A stretch of DNA of 64,000 nt from Heyndrickxia shackletonii (GTDB lineage: Bacteria; Bacillota; Bacilli; Bacillales; Bacillaceae_C): positions 3,553,740 to 3,617,739 of the forward strand of contig NZ_LJJC01000004.1 in assembly GCF_001420715.1 (NCBI RefSeq), in the 5' to 3' direction. Both the position numbers and the translations under genes were made by a program. Shown in pieces: positions 8,775-18,056 of this stretch. Numbering within the stretch: position 1 is the first letter of the stretch; every line of letters begins with the position of its first letter. The notes beneath the pieces are model-generated. The model was not told where the DNA came from. It searched no databases and saw nothing but the letters and a program-made list of their open reading frames with translations.

Positions 8775-9698
8775 TTAACTCACGACCTGATCTAACTCCA
8801 CTTTTTTTACGAAATACTCTTCTAATGTTGTACGTTTTTTATCAATAGACTCAATATTAATGTCTTCAAGTATTAATGTCTTAGAAATGGCTGATTGAGG
8901 CACATCTGCAGCATAGATGCGAATGGTTTGATCATCAACCACCTTAAAATTATTAATGCCTAATTTATCATGTAGCACCATTGCTGCTTTTTTTTGATTG
9001 CTGGTCACCAATTCTATGTATTCCTTATTTCTCGCCTTAATCGATTCCATGGACGCCTCTTCAATCAGTTTACCGCCTTTAATGACACCGATCGTGTCTG
9101 CAATCTGCTCAATCTCCCCAATAATGTGGCTGGAAATGAGTAAGGTCATACCGTATTCTTGATTAAGCGTTTTAAATAGCTTTCTCATAGCCTTAATCCC
9201 AGCAGGATCTAATCCATTAATTGGTTCATCTAGAATCAAGAATTCCGGCTTTGTGATAATCGCTCTGGCGACGCAAAGACGCTGTCTCATCCCTAGTGAA
9301 AAGTCTTTTGGCAGCTTATTCTCAACATTTTCAAGCCCAACCCGATCCAAAACATCGCGAATCGCCTGTTTGCTATGGTATCCCATATAAGCACAATGCA
9401 GCTCTAAATTTTCCCGTGCAGTCAATTTCTCATAAAAAATAGGGTATTCGATCATACTGCCTATCCTCTTTAAGTAATCGAAAGAATCATGTTTGAGCGG
9501 TTCACCGAAGATGGTGACCTCGCCATGTGAAGGCTTAATCATATTGGTCAGCAGCTTCATAATTGTGGACTTACCCGCACCATTCGGTCCAAGAAATCCA
9601 TAAATCTCACCTTGTCTAATATTCATCGTTACATTGGACACAACATCATGCCCTTGGAAAGTCTTTGTTAAATTTCTTGTCTGTACTACATAATCCAT
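8775..9698 (-). CDS. ABC transporter ATP-binding protein, BcrA type
   Basis: A 307-residue ATPase with Walker A GPNGAGKST (about residues 37-45), signature SLGMRQRL, Walker B FLILDEPINGLDPAG and an extended C-terminal domain of about 90 residues. That plan, and the SLGMRQRL form of the signature, resemble BcrA and lantibiotic-immunity ATPases (drug and lipid II-binding peptide export). GAGGAGGGG lies close before the ATG. It is translated ahead of the ABC-2 permease and behind a histidine kinase gene about 100 bp away, giving the order regulator, kinase, ATPase, permease. Confidence 0.88.
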   Translation of the reverse strand: MDYVVQTRNLTKTFQGHDVVSNVTMNIRQGEIYGFLGPNGAGKSTIMKLLTNMIKPSHGEVTIFGEPLKHDSFDYLKRIGSMIEYPIFYEKLTARENLELHCAYMGYHSKQAIRDVLDRVGLENVENKLPKDFSLGMRQRLCVARAIITKPEFLILDEPINGLDPAGIKAMRKLFKTLNQEYGMTLLISSHIIGEIEQIADTIGVIKGGKLIEEASMESIKARNKEYIELVTSNQKKAAMVLHDKLGINNFKVVDDQTIRIYAADVPQSAISKTLILEDINIESIDKKRTTLEEYFVKKVELDQVVS

Positions 9699-9794
9699 GA
9701 TGCCCCTCCTCGTTTTCTATCAATTTTCATTCTAGCCATCGACTCTTGCTTTTTTCTGTCTTAATTCTTACGAAAATCTTAAGAAAACAGTGAG

Positions 9795-10730
9795 CTACTT
9801 ATTAAGACGTTTTAATGAAAAAGTAAATGACGTTTTTTCAAATGGGATGGATTGTATCGAAATATCTCCTTGCATTTCTTCAACCAGTCTTTTTGTAATG
9901 GTTAAACCTAGCCCACTGCCCTGAAAGGCTTTATTTCTTGATTCTTCAAGCGTGAACATTCGTTCAAAGACGCGCTCCTGCTCGATTTCATTGATCCCTT
10001 TTCCCTTATCGAAAACTTCAACATAGACCCTCGCTACATCATAAAACACCTTTAAACCAATCATTTTGCCATCAGCACCATAGCGAATTCCATTTGAAAT
10101 CAAGTTAGTTAATACACGGTTTAATGCTTCTTCATTACCGAGAGCAAAAACAGGCTTTTCAGGTATCTCAATAACCACCTCTAATCCTTTATTTTGGATC
10201 CATTCATAGAACAATAGAATATTATTTTTACAGATTTCTGTTACATTCACTTTTTCAAGCGGAATATCTTGATCTCCTGACTCTAACTTAGCCAAGTCAA
10301 AAAATGTATTCATTAATGTAATGAGCTCTAACGTTTTACTATGTACTTGTTGCAGCAAACGCGCTCTTTCTTGTTCATTCATTAGAGGTTGGTTCTGAAG
10401 CATCTCAATATAACCTGCAATCACTGTTAGCGGCGTCTTAAGATCATGGGAGACATTCGCCAACATTCGTTTCATCGAGGCTTTCATTTTCAGATACTGA
10501 CGTGCATGTTCTTGATGATCATCAACAAGTTGATTTAACAAATCAAGCAGTTCTATGAGTTGTTTATCACCAGTAGTGAGGAGGATTCTCTCCCTTGATT
10601 GTGAGGCTTTTAACTGTTCAAGTTTATTTGTTATGTAAGCAAGATCCTTGTTTCTTCCCTTCTTTGTTTGATATTGATAGATTATACAAATAAGAAGGGC
10701 AATAATGACACAGCTTAATATAGTGATCAT
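9795..10730 (-). CDS. Sensor histidine kinase of the BcrA-type module
   Basis: This 311-residue kinase has a single N-terminal helix (residues 2-20), a coiled region, a HisKA domain with the acceptor His at about 95 (NVSHDLKTPLTV), and a complete ATPase domain (LTNLISNGIRYG, DKGKGI, GSGLGLTITKRLVEE). With one membrane helix and no sensor domain outside the cell, it probably senses through the membrane or through the transporter. Its ATG directly follows the regulator's stop codon (no gap), so the two are translationally coupled. Confidence 0.88.
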   Translation of the reverse strand: MITILSCVIIALLICIIYQYQTKKGRNKDLAYITNKLEQLKASQSRERILLTTGDKQLIELLDLLNQLVDDHQEHARQYLKMKASMKRMLANVSHDLKTPLTVIAGYIEMLQNQPLMNEQERARLLQQVHSKTLELITLMNTFFDLAKLESGDQDIPLEKVNVTEICKNNILLFYEWIQNKGLEVVIEIPEKPVFALGNEEALNRVLTNLISNGIRYGADGKMIGLKVFYDVARVYVEVFDKGKGINEIEQERVFERMFTLEESRNKAFQGSGLGLTITKRLVEEMQGDISIQSIPFEKTSFTFSLKRLNK

Positions 10731-11429
10731 TTAAAATTCTCCCAGCTTGTACCCGATCCCCCATATTGTTTTGATATACGCTGGTTTCGATGGGGTATCC
10801 TCGATTTTTTCTCTCAGTCGGCTCATGTGAACGTTAATAATATTTTCATCACCATAGTAATCATCTTCCCAGACGGAACGATAAATCTGTTCTTTTGTAA
10901 AAACCTTCTTTTGATTTTTAAAAAACAAACAAAGAATCTTCCATTCCTTTGATGTTAAGTTGATCTCCATGCCGTTCTTTGTCGCGCGATGATTCTCGTA
11001 ATCCAATTCAATCTCATGTACTTTGATTATGGATGTATCTCGTTCTATTTGAGTGACTATGTACTGTGTGGATCTTCTTATGGCCGCTTTCACTCTTGCC
11101 GCTAGTTCGACCATCGAAAATGGTTTAGTAATATAATCATCTGCTCCAAACCCGAGTCCTAACGCTTTATCCGCTTCGCTATCTTTTGCTGACATAATAA
11201 TGACGGGAATGTAACTCTTTGTCCGCACCATTTGAAGAAAATCCAAACCATTTAACTTTGGCAGCATTAAATCTAACAAAACTAAATCATAATGCTCATC
11301 CTTAAAAGCATTCGCTGCTTCCTCGCCATCAAAAACACATTTAACGCTAAAGGACTCATTATTTAAATATTTTTTTACCATATCACTAATAGCCGGATCA
11401 TCTTCAACCAGTAATATCGTTTTCTGCAT
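10731..11429 (-). CDS. OmpR-family response regulator of the BcrA-type module
   Basis: A 232-residue regulator with an acidic pocket (VEDD, residues 8-11), phospho-acceptor Asp near 53 (LLDLMLPKLNG), switch Lys in ITKPFSMVEL and a C-terminal winged helix (FTKEQIYRSVWEDDY, INVHMSRLREKIED). The start at 11429 is chosen because AGGAGAGG sits 11 bases upstream; a GTG four codons earlier would lie inside that site. It heads the operon regulator-kinase-ATPase-permease and probably controls it. It resembles regulators in the VanR/PhoP style rather than BceR. Confidence 0.9.
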   Translation of the reverse strand: MQKTILLVEDDPAISDMVKKYLNNESFSVKCVFDGEEAANAFKDEHYDLVLLDLMLPKLNGLDFLQMVRTKSYIPVIIMSAKDSEADKALGLGFGADDYITKPFSMVELAARVKAAIRRSTQYIVTQIERDTSIIKVHEIELDYENHRATKNGMEINLTSKEWKILCLFFKNQKKVFTKEQIYRSVWEDDYYGDENIINVHMSRLREKIEDTPSKPAYIKTIWGIGYKLGEF

Positions 11430-11961
11430 TAAAAACAACACCTCTCCTGTAATACTTTTATATAAATTTGCATGCCCAATTCAATCAACGAATGAAAGTT
11501 TCATTTTACAAACACTAGTGATTATTTTGTATTAATTTTCTAAAAATAGTTTTCACTCCGTGGTTCATTCCTTTAGAACTACGATTTTAAATCCTTTCAA
11601 CATTTTAGCATAAATATCCATTACTTTTTAAAAAATCATTGCCATTCATGGAATCCTTTTGACAAAATAAAGGCCCAATCCTGAAATTGAATGGAGCCTT
11701 ACCTGAACATATTTATGCATTAATTGTTGATAATCGGCACACAGTTTAATTCACTTATTACACCATGAGAACTATTTGACTTTATATATCGCCATACCGG
11801 AGAAAGTGTTTCTTTTGAACGCTTCTTATGTACATACTTCAACCCAAAACGGAAAAATTTGTCCATAAGAGCTGCTTTTATAAACATCTAACTTGCACAT
11901 TAGGAAACAGCGTCCCTTTTATATTTAACAAAAACGGTTATGGACTAAAAAACAAATAAAA
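11430..11961. other. Intergenic region without recognisable gene
   Basis: About 530 bp of AT-rich sequence between the regulator start and the lipoate ligase terminator. I see no open frame with a ribosome-binding site, no repeat family member and no structured RNA that I can name. A weak AAAGGC/GCCTTA pair near 11680-11702 is too short to call. The promoter of the regulator operon must lie in the right-to-left part near 11450-11600. Confidence 0.5.
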
Positions 11962-11985
11962 ACCCTCTCACCAATGTGAAAGGGT
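11962..11985 (-). terminator. Terminator of the lipoate ligase gene
   Basis: ACCCTCTCAC pairs with GTGAAAGGGT (one mismatch) around a CAAT loop, and the reverse strand runs on into TTTTTATTTG. It lies eight bases past the ligase stop codon. Confidence 0.8.
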
Positions 11986-11992
11986 CATAATA

Positions 11993-12982
11993 TTAGTAGA
12001 TTAAATTTACAAGCTCGTCCTTCGTTATATTCCCGAAATAATGTTTGACATCGATATCCTCAAGAGCTTTTTCAATTTCGTTTCGTTCATAGCGAACTCC
12101 TGTTAATTTGCTTTCGATGTCCTCCACATCACCGACGCCAAAGAAGTCCCCATAAATTTTACAATTTTCAATCTTTCCTTTATTAACATCTAAGCGGACA
12201 TCTACGCTTCCGACAGGGAATCGATGAGAATGTTGAAGATTGAATTTTGGTGATTTGCCATAATTCCAATCCCAATTTTGGTATCTTTCTTTAGAAAGCT
12301 GGTGAATGTTTTCCCAGTCTTCATCTGTAAGCTTATATTCAGGAATTGGATTTTGTCCCTCAAAAATAGATTCAAGAAGAAGCTGACGGAATTTCTCAAT
12401 CGTTAGCTTTTGATCCAAAAACTCCGAAATATTTGCCACACGGCTTCGTACTGATTTAATACCTTTTGATTCAATTTTGTCTTTTTTTACCTTCAAGGCG
12501 GATGCAACATTTTCAAGCTCGGAGTCAAGCATTAATGTACCATGACTGAACATGCGTCCTCTTGTTGAAAATTGTGCGTTTCCGGAAATCTTTCTTTCAC
12601 CAACTTGAATATCGTTTCGGCCGCTGAGCTCTGCATTAACTCCTAATTTCTTCAATGCGTTAATCACAGGCTCGGTAAATTTCAAGAAATTATGGAAACT
12701 CTCTCCATCGTCCTTGGTGATAAAGCTGAAATTAAGGTTGCCAAGATCATGGTAAACAGCTCCTCCGCCTGACAGCCTGCGAACAACGATGATTCCGTTT
12801 TTATCTACATATTCTGTATTGATTTCCTCTATTGTATTTTGGTTTTTTCCAATAATAATAGATGGCTGATTTATGTAAAATAAAAGATACGTTTCATTTG
12901 GATCTAAGTTTTTTAATGCGTATTCCTCAATGGCTAAATTGATTTGCGGATCAGTAATTCCCTTATTATCAATAAACAACAT
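11993..12982 (-). CDS. lplJ: Lipoate--protein ligase
   Basis: This 329-residue ligase attaches lipoate to the E2 subunits of pyruvate and other 2-oxo-acid dehydrogenases and to the glycine cleavage H protein, through lipoyl-AMP. The catalytic domain carries RRLSGGGAVYHDLGN (about residues 70-85) and GRNDIQVGERKISGNAQ with the catalytic Lys, followed by the small C-terminal lipoate-ligase domain. The start at 12982 has GGAGTGAT just upstream; a GTG three codons earlier overlaps that site. In B. subtilis lplJ (yhfJ) lies beside yhfI, as here (30-bp gap, same direction), which supports both calls. Confidence 0.92.
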   Translation of the reverse strand: MLFIDNKGITDPQINLAIEEYALKNLDPNETYLLFYINQPSIIIGKNQNTIEEINTEYVDKNGIIVVRRLSGGGAVYHDLGNLNFSFITKDDGESFHNFLKFTEPVINALKKLGVNAELSGRNDIQVGERKISGNAQFSTRGRMFSHGTLMLDSELENVASALKVKKDKIESKGIKSVRSRVANISEFLDQKLTIEKFRQLLLESIFEGQNPIPEYKLTDEDWENIHQLSKERYQNWDWNYGKSPKFNLQHSHRFPVGSVDVRLDVNKGKIENCKIYGDFFGVGDVEDIESKLTGVRYERNEIEKALEDIDVKHYFGNITKDELVNLIY

Positions 12983-13012
12983 ATGTATCACTCCAAATTC
13001 AAATATATCTTC

Positions 13013-13747
13013 TTAAAGCTGGATGCCAAGACCGTAATAGGCAAGTATCACCTCACCTGAAAACTTCTCGGCTGCCTCCGTTTTTAATTGCTCCAAATCA
13101 CCGTATTGAGGCAAATGTGTTAAAACTAATCGCTTAGCACCGGCAAGATTAGCAAGTTCTCCTGCATCATAGCTAGTCATATGACCCGCCCCGGAACCAT
13201 CCATGTTTCCATAGAAATTACATTCACAAAGCAAAACATCCGCATCTTTCGCAAATGCGTTCAAGGACTCTATATATGATGTATCAGCAGTATAGACAAA
13301 TACCTGATCCTCCGCCTCTATTCTCATGGCATAACATGGTACAGGATGCTTTGTTTTTAAAAAGCTAATGGAAAAAGGACCAATTTGCAGCTTCCCGCTC
13401 GGATCATATGGCACAGCTTTCGTTACATCCTGGAAATTTAAAGCTTGGAAGCCATGCTCGTCTTCTTGATGTCCGTAAATAGAAATCGTTTGTATATTTT
13501 TATCCATATATTTTCCGATGAGGAGCGCATGTTGCAGTACCCCAATATCAGCAATATGATCTGGATGATAATGAGAAATGATAACTGCGTTTAAGTCTTC
13601 TGGTTGTACAAAATTTTGCAATTTGGACAGAACTGCACTTCCGCAGTCAATCAATAATTTATATTGATCATGTTCTAGTAGATACCCTGAGCTCGCTTCA
13701 TTTACTTTCGGATACCCACCCCACTGACCTATTACCGTTAACTTCAT
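13013..13747 (-). CDS. yhfI: Metallo-beta-lactamase fold hydrolase YhfI
   Basis: A 244-residue metallo-hydrolase. The metal-binding motif HYHPDHIADIG follows VIISH near residue 55; further ligands include a late Asp (VYTADTSYIES) and His (LTHLPQYG). The fold and the metal-site spacing are those of the RNase Z/YhfI branch rather than true beta-lactamases. The start at 13747 has a strong AGGAGG seven bases upstream. It precedes lplJ in the same direction. The substrate is not known to me. Confidence 0.85.
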   Translation of the reverse strand: MKLTVIGQWGGYPKVNEASSGYLLEHDQYKLLIDCGSAVLSKLQNFVQPEDLNAVIISHYHPDHIADIGVLQHALLIGKYMDKNIQTISIYGHQEDEHGFQALNFQDVTKAVPYDPSGKLQIGPFSISFLKTKHPVPCYAMRIEAEDQVFVYTADTSYIESLNAFAKDADVLLCECNFYGNMDGSGAGHMTSYDAGELANLAGAKRLVLTHLPQYGDLEQLKTEAAEKFSGEVILAYYGLGIQL

Positions 13748-13911
13748 ATGTATCCTCCTAAAATTATAGTTCAATAGACATTTCTTATCAATTTTTACTA
13801 TACTCCATTTTACCCAAATTCTTATGAGAAAAACAGTTTAACGCTTTTATACAAAATCATATTTGTTCGGGCTAATTTCATTAACAATAACCGCGCTTAG
13901 TCTAAATAAAA

Positions 13912-13950
13912 AGACTGTCTTAATAGGTGTCAGGCACCATTGAGACAGCC
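13912..13950 (-). terminator. Terminator of the YtkA-like gene, with nested GGTG/CACC palindrome
   Basis: AGACTGTCT and AGACAGCC arms enclose a second small palindrome, GGTGTCAGGCACC. The reverse strand ends in TTTTTA. It lies just past the stop codon of the lipoprotein gene. The inner palindrome is the same motif that makes up the 18-bp repeat at 5485-5525. Confidence 0.7.
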
Positions 13951-13958
13951 TCCCTTAC

Positions 13959-14363
13959 TTATTTTACACTTATCGTAATTTTCGCTTTCGGCATCACATG
14001 TTGATTTCTTGCCGTTACATGAACTTGTACCTGGTAGGTCCCTGCATGGTCAAATTCAAGGCTGGCAGAATAATTGCCATTCTTATCATTCTTAGCATCT
14101 ATGTATTTACTATCGTTCGTATTGTCACCTTCCCAAATTTGATACTTCACATCATCTGCATCTTTAACCTTTTCTTTGCCTTGTGTTACCAATGCTTGTA
14201 AGGGAACCTTTTCGTTGACATTAGCATTCTCCGGCACTTTTAAAGCAACCTTTAATTCTACCGGTACTTTTTTTTCATATGTATTGGACTGATTGCTTCC
14301 GCAGGCAGATAAGGCAATGGCGGTAATACAGGTAAATAAAATCATTAGCATTTTTCGAGACAT
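13959..14363 (-). CDS. YtkA-like lipoprotein
   Basis: A 134-residue exported protein. A signal peptide ends in the lipobox LSACGS (Cys at about 21), then an approximately 110-residue beta-rich domain with the YtkA/FixH-type pattern EKVPLQALVTQGKEKVKDADDVKY and a late AGTYQVQVHVTA strand. YtkA-like domains are linked to copper handling and cytochrome oxidase assembly, and the divergent neighbour is a Sco-type copper lipoprotein, which agrees with that role (inference). The intergenic region of about 215 bp should hold both promoters. Confidence 0.75.
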   Translation of the reverse strand: MSRKMLMILFTCITAIALSACGSNQSNTYEKKVPVELKVALKVPENANVNEKVPLQALVTQGKEKVKDADDVKYQIWEGDNTNDSKYIDAKNDKNGNYSASLEFDHAGTYQVQVHVTARNQHVMPKAKITISVK

Positions 14364-14577
14364 AACGATACCTCCCTAATTCTATATTTTTATGGTAACA
14401 TTCCATTTGAGATAAAAAGTGCCTGTTTTGTTAATAAGTGTTGACAATTTTTTCACTAAACAATCGTCAGGGTAATTTTGAGCATTTCATGAATATTTGA
14501 CCATAAACTAATTTTTAATTTATATTTCATCTATAATGAAGTCAAATACATATAAATAAATGATGGAGGATACTATA

Positions 14578-15156
14578 TTGAAACGTTTACGAATACCTCT
14601 TTTGTTATTATTGATTTTTTCCTTAATTAGTCTTAGTGCATGCAGTTCTTTAAGTAATAAAAAAGGCGAACCAGTCGGAAACTTCACCTACACCGATGAA
14701 AACGGGAAACCGTTTGGGATGAAGGACTTGAAAGGGAAGCTTTGGGTTGCAAATTTCATTTTTACAAGCTGTACGACAATTTGTCCGCAATTAACTTATC
14801 AAATGAGCGAGCTTCAGAAAAAAGCGAAGAAAGAGGGTTTAAAAGACGTACACTTTGTTTCTTTTAGTGTAGACCCAGAGGTAGATACACCAAAACGCTT
14901 AAAAAATTACGCTTCTAATTTTCAGCCTGATTTTTCTACATGGCATTTGTTAACGGGTTATTCACAGGCAGATGTCGAAAAGTTTGCATTGGACAAATTT
15001 AAAGAGCTAGTAAAGAAGCCTGAAAATGATACGCAAGTTGTTCATGGCACTAGCTTCTACCTAATAAACAAAAAAGGGGAAATCATCAAGGACTATTCAG
15101 GTGGGAAAGACTTTCAGGCTGAGGAAATTATAAAAGATCTTAAAGGATTAGATTAA
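14578..15156 (+). CDS. Sco1/SenC family copper chaperone lipoprotein
   Basis: This 192-residue thioredoxin-fold lipoprotein delivers copper to the CuA centre of cytochrome c oxidase. The signal peptide ends in the lipobox LSACSS. The copper-binding CxxxC is present (FTSCTTICP) and the partner His is in VVHGTSFY near residue 165. The start is taken as the TTG at 14578, eight bases after GGAGG; in-frame ATGs further upstream overlap or precede that site. It is close to B. subtilis YpmQ (BsSco) in length and motifs, but stands in a different position, divergent from the YtkA-like gene. A bidirectional terminator follows. Confidence 0.88.
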   Translation: MKRLRIPLLLLLIFSLISLSACSSLSNKKGEPVGNFTYTDENGKPFGMKDLKGKLWVANFIFTSCTTICPQLTYQMSELQKKAKKEGLKDVHFVSFSVDPEVDTPKRLKNYASNFQPDFSTWHLLTGYSQADVEKFALDKFKELVKKPENDTQVVHGTSFYLINKKGEIIKDYSGGKDFQAEEIIKDLKGLD

Positions 15157-15160
15157 AAAA

Positions 15161-15183
15161 AGTTAGGGCGTTCTGCCCTAACT
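15161..15183. terminator. Bidirectional terminator between sco and yhgE
   Basis: AGTTAGGGC and GCCCTAACT form a perfect 9-bp stem with a GTTCT loop. A seven-A tract before it and eight Ts after it serve both convergent genes. The T tract runs into the stop codon region of yhgE. Confidence 0.9.
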
Positions 15184-15188
15184 TTTTT

Positions 15189-17384
15189 TTATGCTGCTTC
15201 TTCTGTTTGTACTGTATGTGATTTTTTATATTTTACCGTGAAGTATGCAATGGTGATTATCATAAAAGCAATCATGTATATAAGCATTAATCCCAAGTTA
15301 TGCCATACTGTTGAATAATCGCCAGATGAAATGACTGCTTTAAAGGCATTTAAAGAAAATGTCATAGGCAATACATTATGCACTGGGTGTAAAGCAGGCG
15401 GCAATAACTCAAGTGGGAATGTTCCCGCACTGCTTGTTAATTGCAGGATTAAGATAATGATTGCTAAGAATCGCCCAGGATCCCCTAATATAGCGGTTAA
15501 ACATAGAATCAATGCCATATAGGTTAAACTGGTCACAATTTCAGTACCTATAAATACTGGTATGCTCTTCACATCAAGACCGATTCCACCGATGGCAATA
15601 GCTGCTGCGATCAGCGACTGGATAATACCCACTATTGCCATAACACCAAATTTACTAGTAAACATAAGGAATCCATTCTTAGGTGCGATAACAGGGTTTT
15701 TGACATTGAACACAATCGTTAATAATAATGCTCCGACAAACAGCCCTAGGGATAAGAAATATGGAGCCAATCCTGTACCATAGTTCGGAACTTTATTGAC
15801 TTCTTTTTTATCAACCTTAACTGGATTTCCCATCATATCATATGTTTTTTGATCAGCATGGACGGAACCTGATTTATCTGCGGCGTCATGAAGTTTATTC
15901 TTTAACTCTTTTGATCCATCCGTTAACTTGTTTGTACCACTGTTTAAATCTTTTGATCCATCTGCCAATTTAGATGTACCGTCACTTATTTTGTTTGCAC
16001 CATCCGCTAATTGCCCAATTCCCGCATTGAGCTGGTTACTTCCGGATGCCAATGCGTTTGCACCGCTGCCGGCATCAGCTAACTTCTGATTAAATGTAGT
16101 CATTCCTTGAAGCAACTGGGTTTGGCCTGCATTTAATTGATTTGCACCATCTGTTAACTTCTGGGAACCTGCTAAAAGGGTATCTAAACCATTTTGCAAT
16201 GGTTTGTTTCCTTCTTGGTTTAATTTATTAACCGAATCAGCTATTGTACTTGCACCAGTTTGAAGCTTGCCTGTTGATGTGCTAAGCTGATCTGCGCCAT
16301 TTGCTACATCATTGCTGCCTTTTTCCAATTGATCTAATGTTGCTTGCAATACCGTTTTTTGTTGATCTGGGAGTGTCGCCATAAATGGCTCTAATTGCTG
16401 TTTAAGAGCGGTTATTCCATCATGAACTTGTTTTGCTCCATCTGCTGTTTTAGTTGCTCCATTTCCTAGAGCACCAAGATTATCCGCAAGAGCTTTAGCG
16501 CCTTCATGAATTTTATCTGTATTAGACACAAGTTTTTTTGCACCGTTATCAGCATCTTGTAAACCGCTTGTTAGTTGTTTGGATCCAGCCGCGAGATCAG
16601 CAGAACCTTTACTTGCGCTCTGTACACCTTTTAAAAGCTGATCATTTCCGTCTTTAAGCTGGCTAAGACCTTTAGAAAGGTCGGATGCACCATTCGCTAC
16701 ATCAGTAGAACCACTGGCAGCTGAATTTACACCGTTTTGAAATTCTATTGATTTGGATGCTAGTGTTTCAAGATTTTCTTTGATTGATTTTGATCCGTTA
16801 TCCAGTTTTTTTGCTCCATCATACAAGGAGGAAGCGCCTTTCGATGCTTGGTTGTATCCTTTTCCCATTTCTTTGATCTTACTAAACAATGTTTCCGCAT
16901 AAGTAGATGTTACTTCTTTTGAAACGGACTGCTTTATTTCTTTCATGGCAGAGTCACCAATTTTTGATGAAAGATAATTGGCCCCTTCATTCGGAATATA
17001 GTTCAGCTCTAATTTTTTTGGCTGATCATCCATTAAAGTAGTCGCGTTTTTGGAAAAGTTTTGCGGTATCTCAATTAAAAGGTAGTATTTTTGATCCTTA
17101 AGATCCTTTAATCCATTTTTATTATCTACAATATGAAAATCAAAATCCTTACTATCCTTTAGATTATCCGCTAGCTTCTTCCCAAGCTTTAAATGATCTC
17201 CGTCCAATACAGCACCTTTGTCGTTATTTACTACTGCCACAGGCAAACGATCCAAGTGTCCATATGGATCCCAAAACGACCATATAAACATTCCTGCATA
17301 CATAATAGGTACAAATGTAATAGCTAAAGTTGAAATCAACAGCATTGGATGACGGAGGATTTTCTTTAATTCAGCAATAAACAT
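15189..17384 (-). CDS. yhgE: YhgE/Pip family membrane protein
   Basis: A 731-residue protein with one N-terminal helix (about 15-37), a long extracytoplasmic region and five or six C-terminal helices from about residue 545. The middle part is built of many short repeats of the type LxxGxxxLxDGxxxL (for example QLADGANKISDGTSKLADG), which predicts an extended helical or coiled structure. This is the plan of YhgE and phage-infection proteins (Pip), related to ABC-2 permeases; Pip of Lactococcus is a phage receptor, while the native role of YhgE is not established. It follows a TetR gene, with an operator-like palindrome in the gap, as in B. subtilis yhgD-yhgE. Confidence 0.88.
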   Translation of the reverse strand: MFIAELKKILRHPMLLISTLAITFVPIMYAGMFIWSFWDPYGHLDRLPVAVVNNDKGAVLDGDHLKLGKKLADNLKDSKDFDFHIVDNKNGLKDLKDQKYYLLIEIPQNFSKNATTLMDDQPKKLELNYIPNEGANYLSSKIGDSAMKEIKQSVSKEVTSTYAETLFSKIKEMGKGYNQASKGASSLYDGAKKLDNGSKSIKENLETLASKSIEFQNGVNSAASGSTDVANGASDLSKGLSQLKDGNDQLLKGVQSASKGSADLAAGSKQLTSGLQDADNGAKKLVSNTDKIHEGAKALADNLGALGNGATKTADGAKQVHDGITALKQQLEPFMATLPDQQKTVLQATLDQLEKGSNDVANGADQLSTSTGKLQTGASTIADSVNKLNQEGNKPLQNGLDTLLAGSQKLTDGANQLNAGQTQLLQGMTTFNQKLADAGSGANALASGSNQLNAGIGQLADGANKISDGTSKLADGSKDLNSGTNKLTDGSKELKNKLHDAADKSGSVHADQKTYDMMGNPVKVDKKEVNKVPNYGTGLAPYFLSLGLFVGALLLTIVFNVKNPVIAPKNGFLMFTSKFGVMAIVGIIQSLIAAAIAIGGIGLDVKSIPVFIGTEIVTSLTYMALILCLTAILGDPGRFLAIIILILQLTSSAGTFPLELLPPALHPVHNVLPMTFSLNAFKAVISSGDYSTVWHNLGLMLIYMIAFMIITIAYFTVKYKKSHTVQTEEAA

Positions 17385-17414
17385 GACGTTTTTACCTCCA
17401 AAATTAGTATTTAA

Positions 17415-17437
17415 TGACCGTTATATTCATTTGGTCA
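17415..17437. promoter_or_regulatory. Candidate YhgD operator upstream of yhgE
   Basis: TGACC and GGTCA ends (extended AATGACC/GGTCATT) make an inverted repeat of form TGAC-N15-GTCA, 31 bp upstream of the yhgE start. The identical spacing and half-sites recur 11 bp upstream of the TetR gene (18057-18079), which points to one repressor binding both. Confidence 0.7.
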
Positions 17438-17461
17438 TTACGTTTCAAAAATTTAGGACCA

Positions 17462-18046
17462 TCAAGTTGATAATCCCTGGAATAAGTAGAGTTTAAATAG
17501 TTTAGAGATTTCTTCTTTTTCGAGCGGCTCACGATGCTTTTCCCAGTCAAAAATTAAGGAGATATATAATTTTAAGATTACAAAGGCGGTAATCTCCGGA
17601 TTGCAGTCTTTGATTTCTCCTTTCTGAACTGCTTCCATGATGATATTTTGAATATAATTCAGGATGGAATCTTCAATTTTGAGCATCACTTCTTGAACTT
17701 CGGGAGTTCCTATATCACTTTCTTCTTGAAAAAGCTTAATGTATAGTTGATGTTCTTTTCGAAATTCCAATAATTTAAAAAGGGTGTGATCCACCTTTTC
17801 ATGAAACGGTAAATCAGAATGCATAAATTGTTCCGCAGCCTCTCTCATTTCCTTTAACAAAGAAGTGATGATTTCATAGAATAATTCTTCTTTGTTTTTG
17901 AAAAAAGTATAAATGGTTCCCTTTCCAACATTCGCAAGCTTTGCCACCTGGTCCATGGTTGTTGCTTTGTATCCAAATAAAGAAAAGGATTTAGTAGCCG
18001 CATCGATAATTAATTTTCTGCGATCAATTGCCAATGATTTCACCAC
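17462..18046 (-). CDS. yhgD: TetR family regulator YhgD
   Basis: A 194-residue TetR-type repressor: helix-turn-helix in the first 50 residues (AATKSFSLFGYKATTMDQVAKLANVGKGTIYTFFKNKEEL motif class, described by position about 16-55) and an all-helical ligand/dimer domain. The exact start is open: two tandem GTG codons at 18046 and 18043 have a weak site, while a TTG at 18034 would use GTGGTGA. It is transcribed ahead of yhgE, as in B. subtilis. The matched palindromes at 18057-18079 and 17415-17437 suggest that it represses itself and yhgE. The inducing ligand is unknown. Confidence 0.88.
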   Translation of the reverse strand: MVKSLAIDRRKLIIDAATKSFSLFGYKATTMDQVAKLANVGKGTIYTFFKNKEELFYEIITSLLKEMREAAEQFMHSDLPFHEKVDHTLFKLLEFRKEHQLYIKLFQEESDIGTPEVQEVMLKIEDSILNYIQNIIMEAVQKGEIKDCNPEITAFVILKLYISLIFDWEKHREPLEKEEISKLFKLYLFQGLST

Positions 18047-18056
18047 TTTTCCGAAA

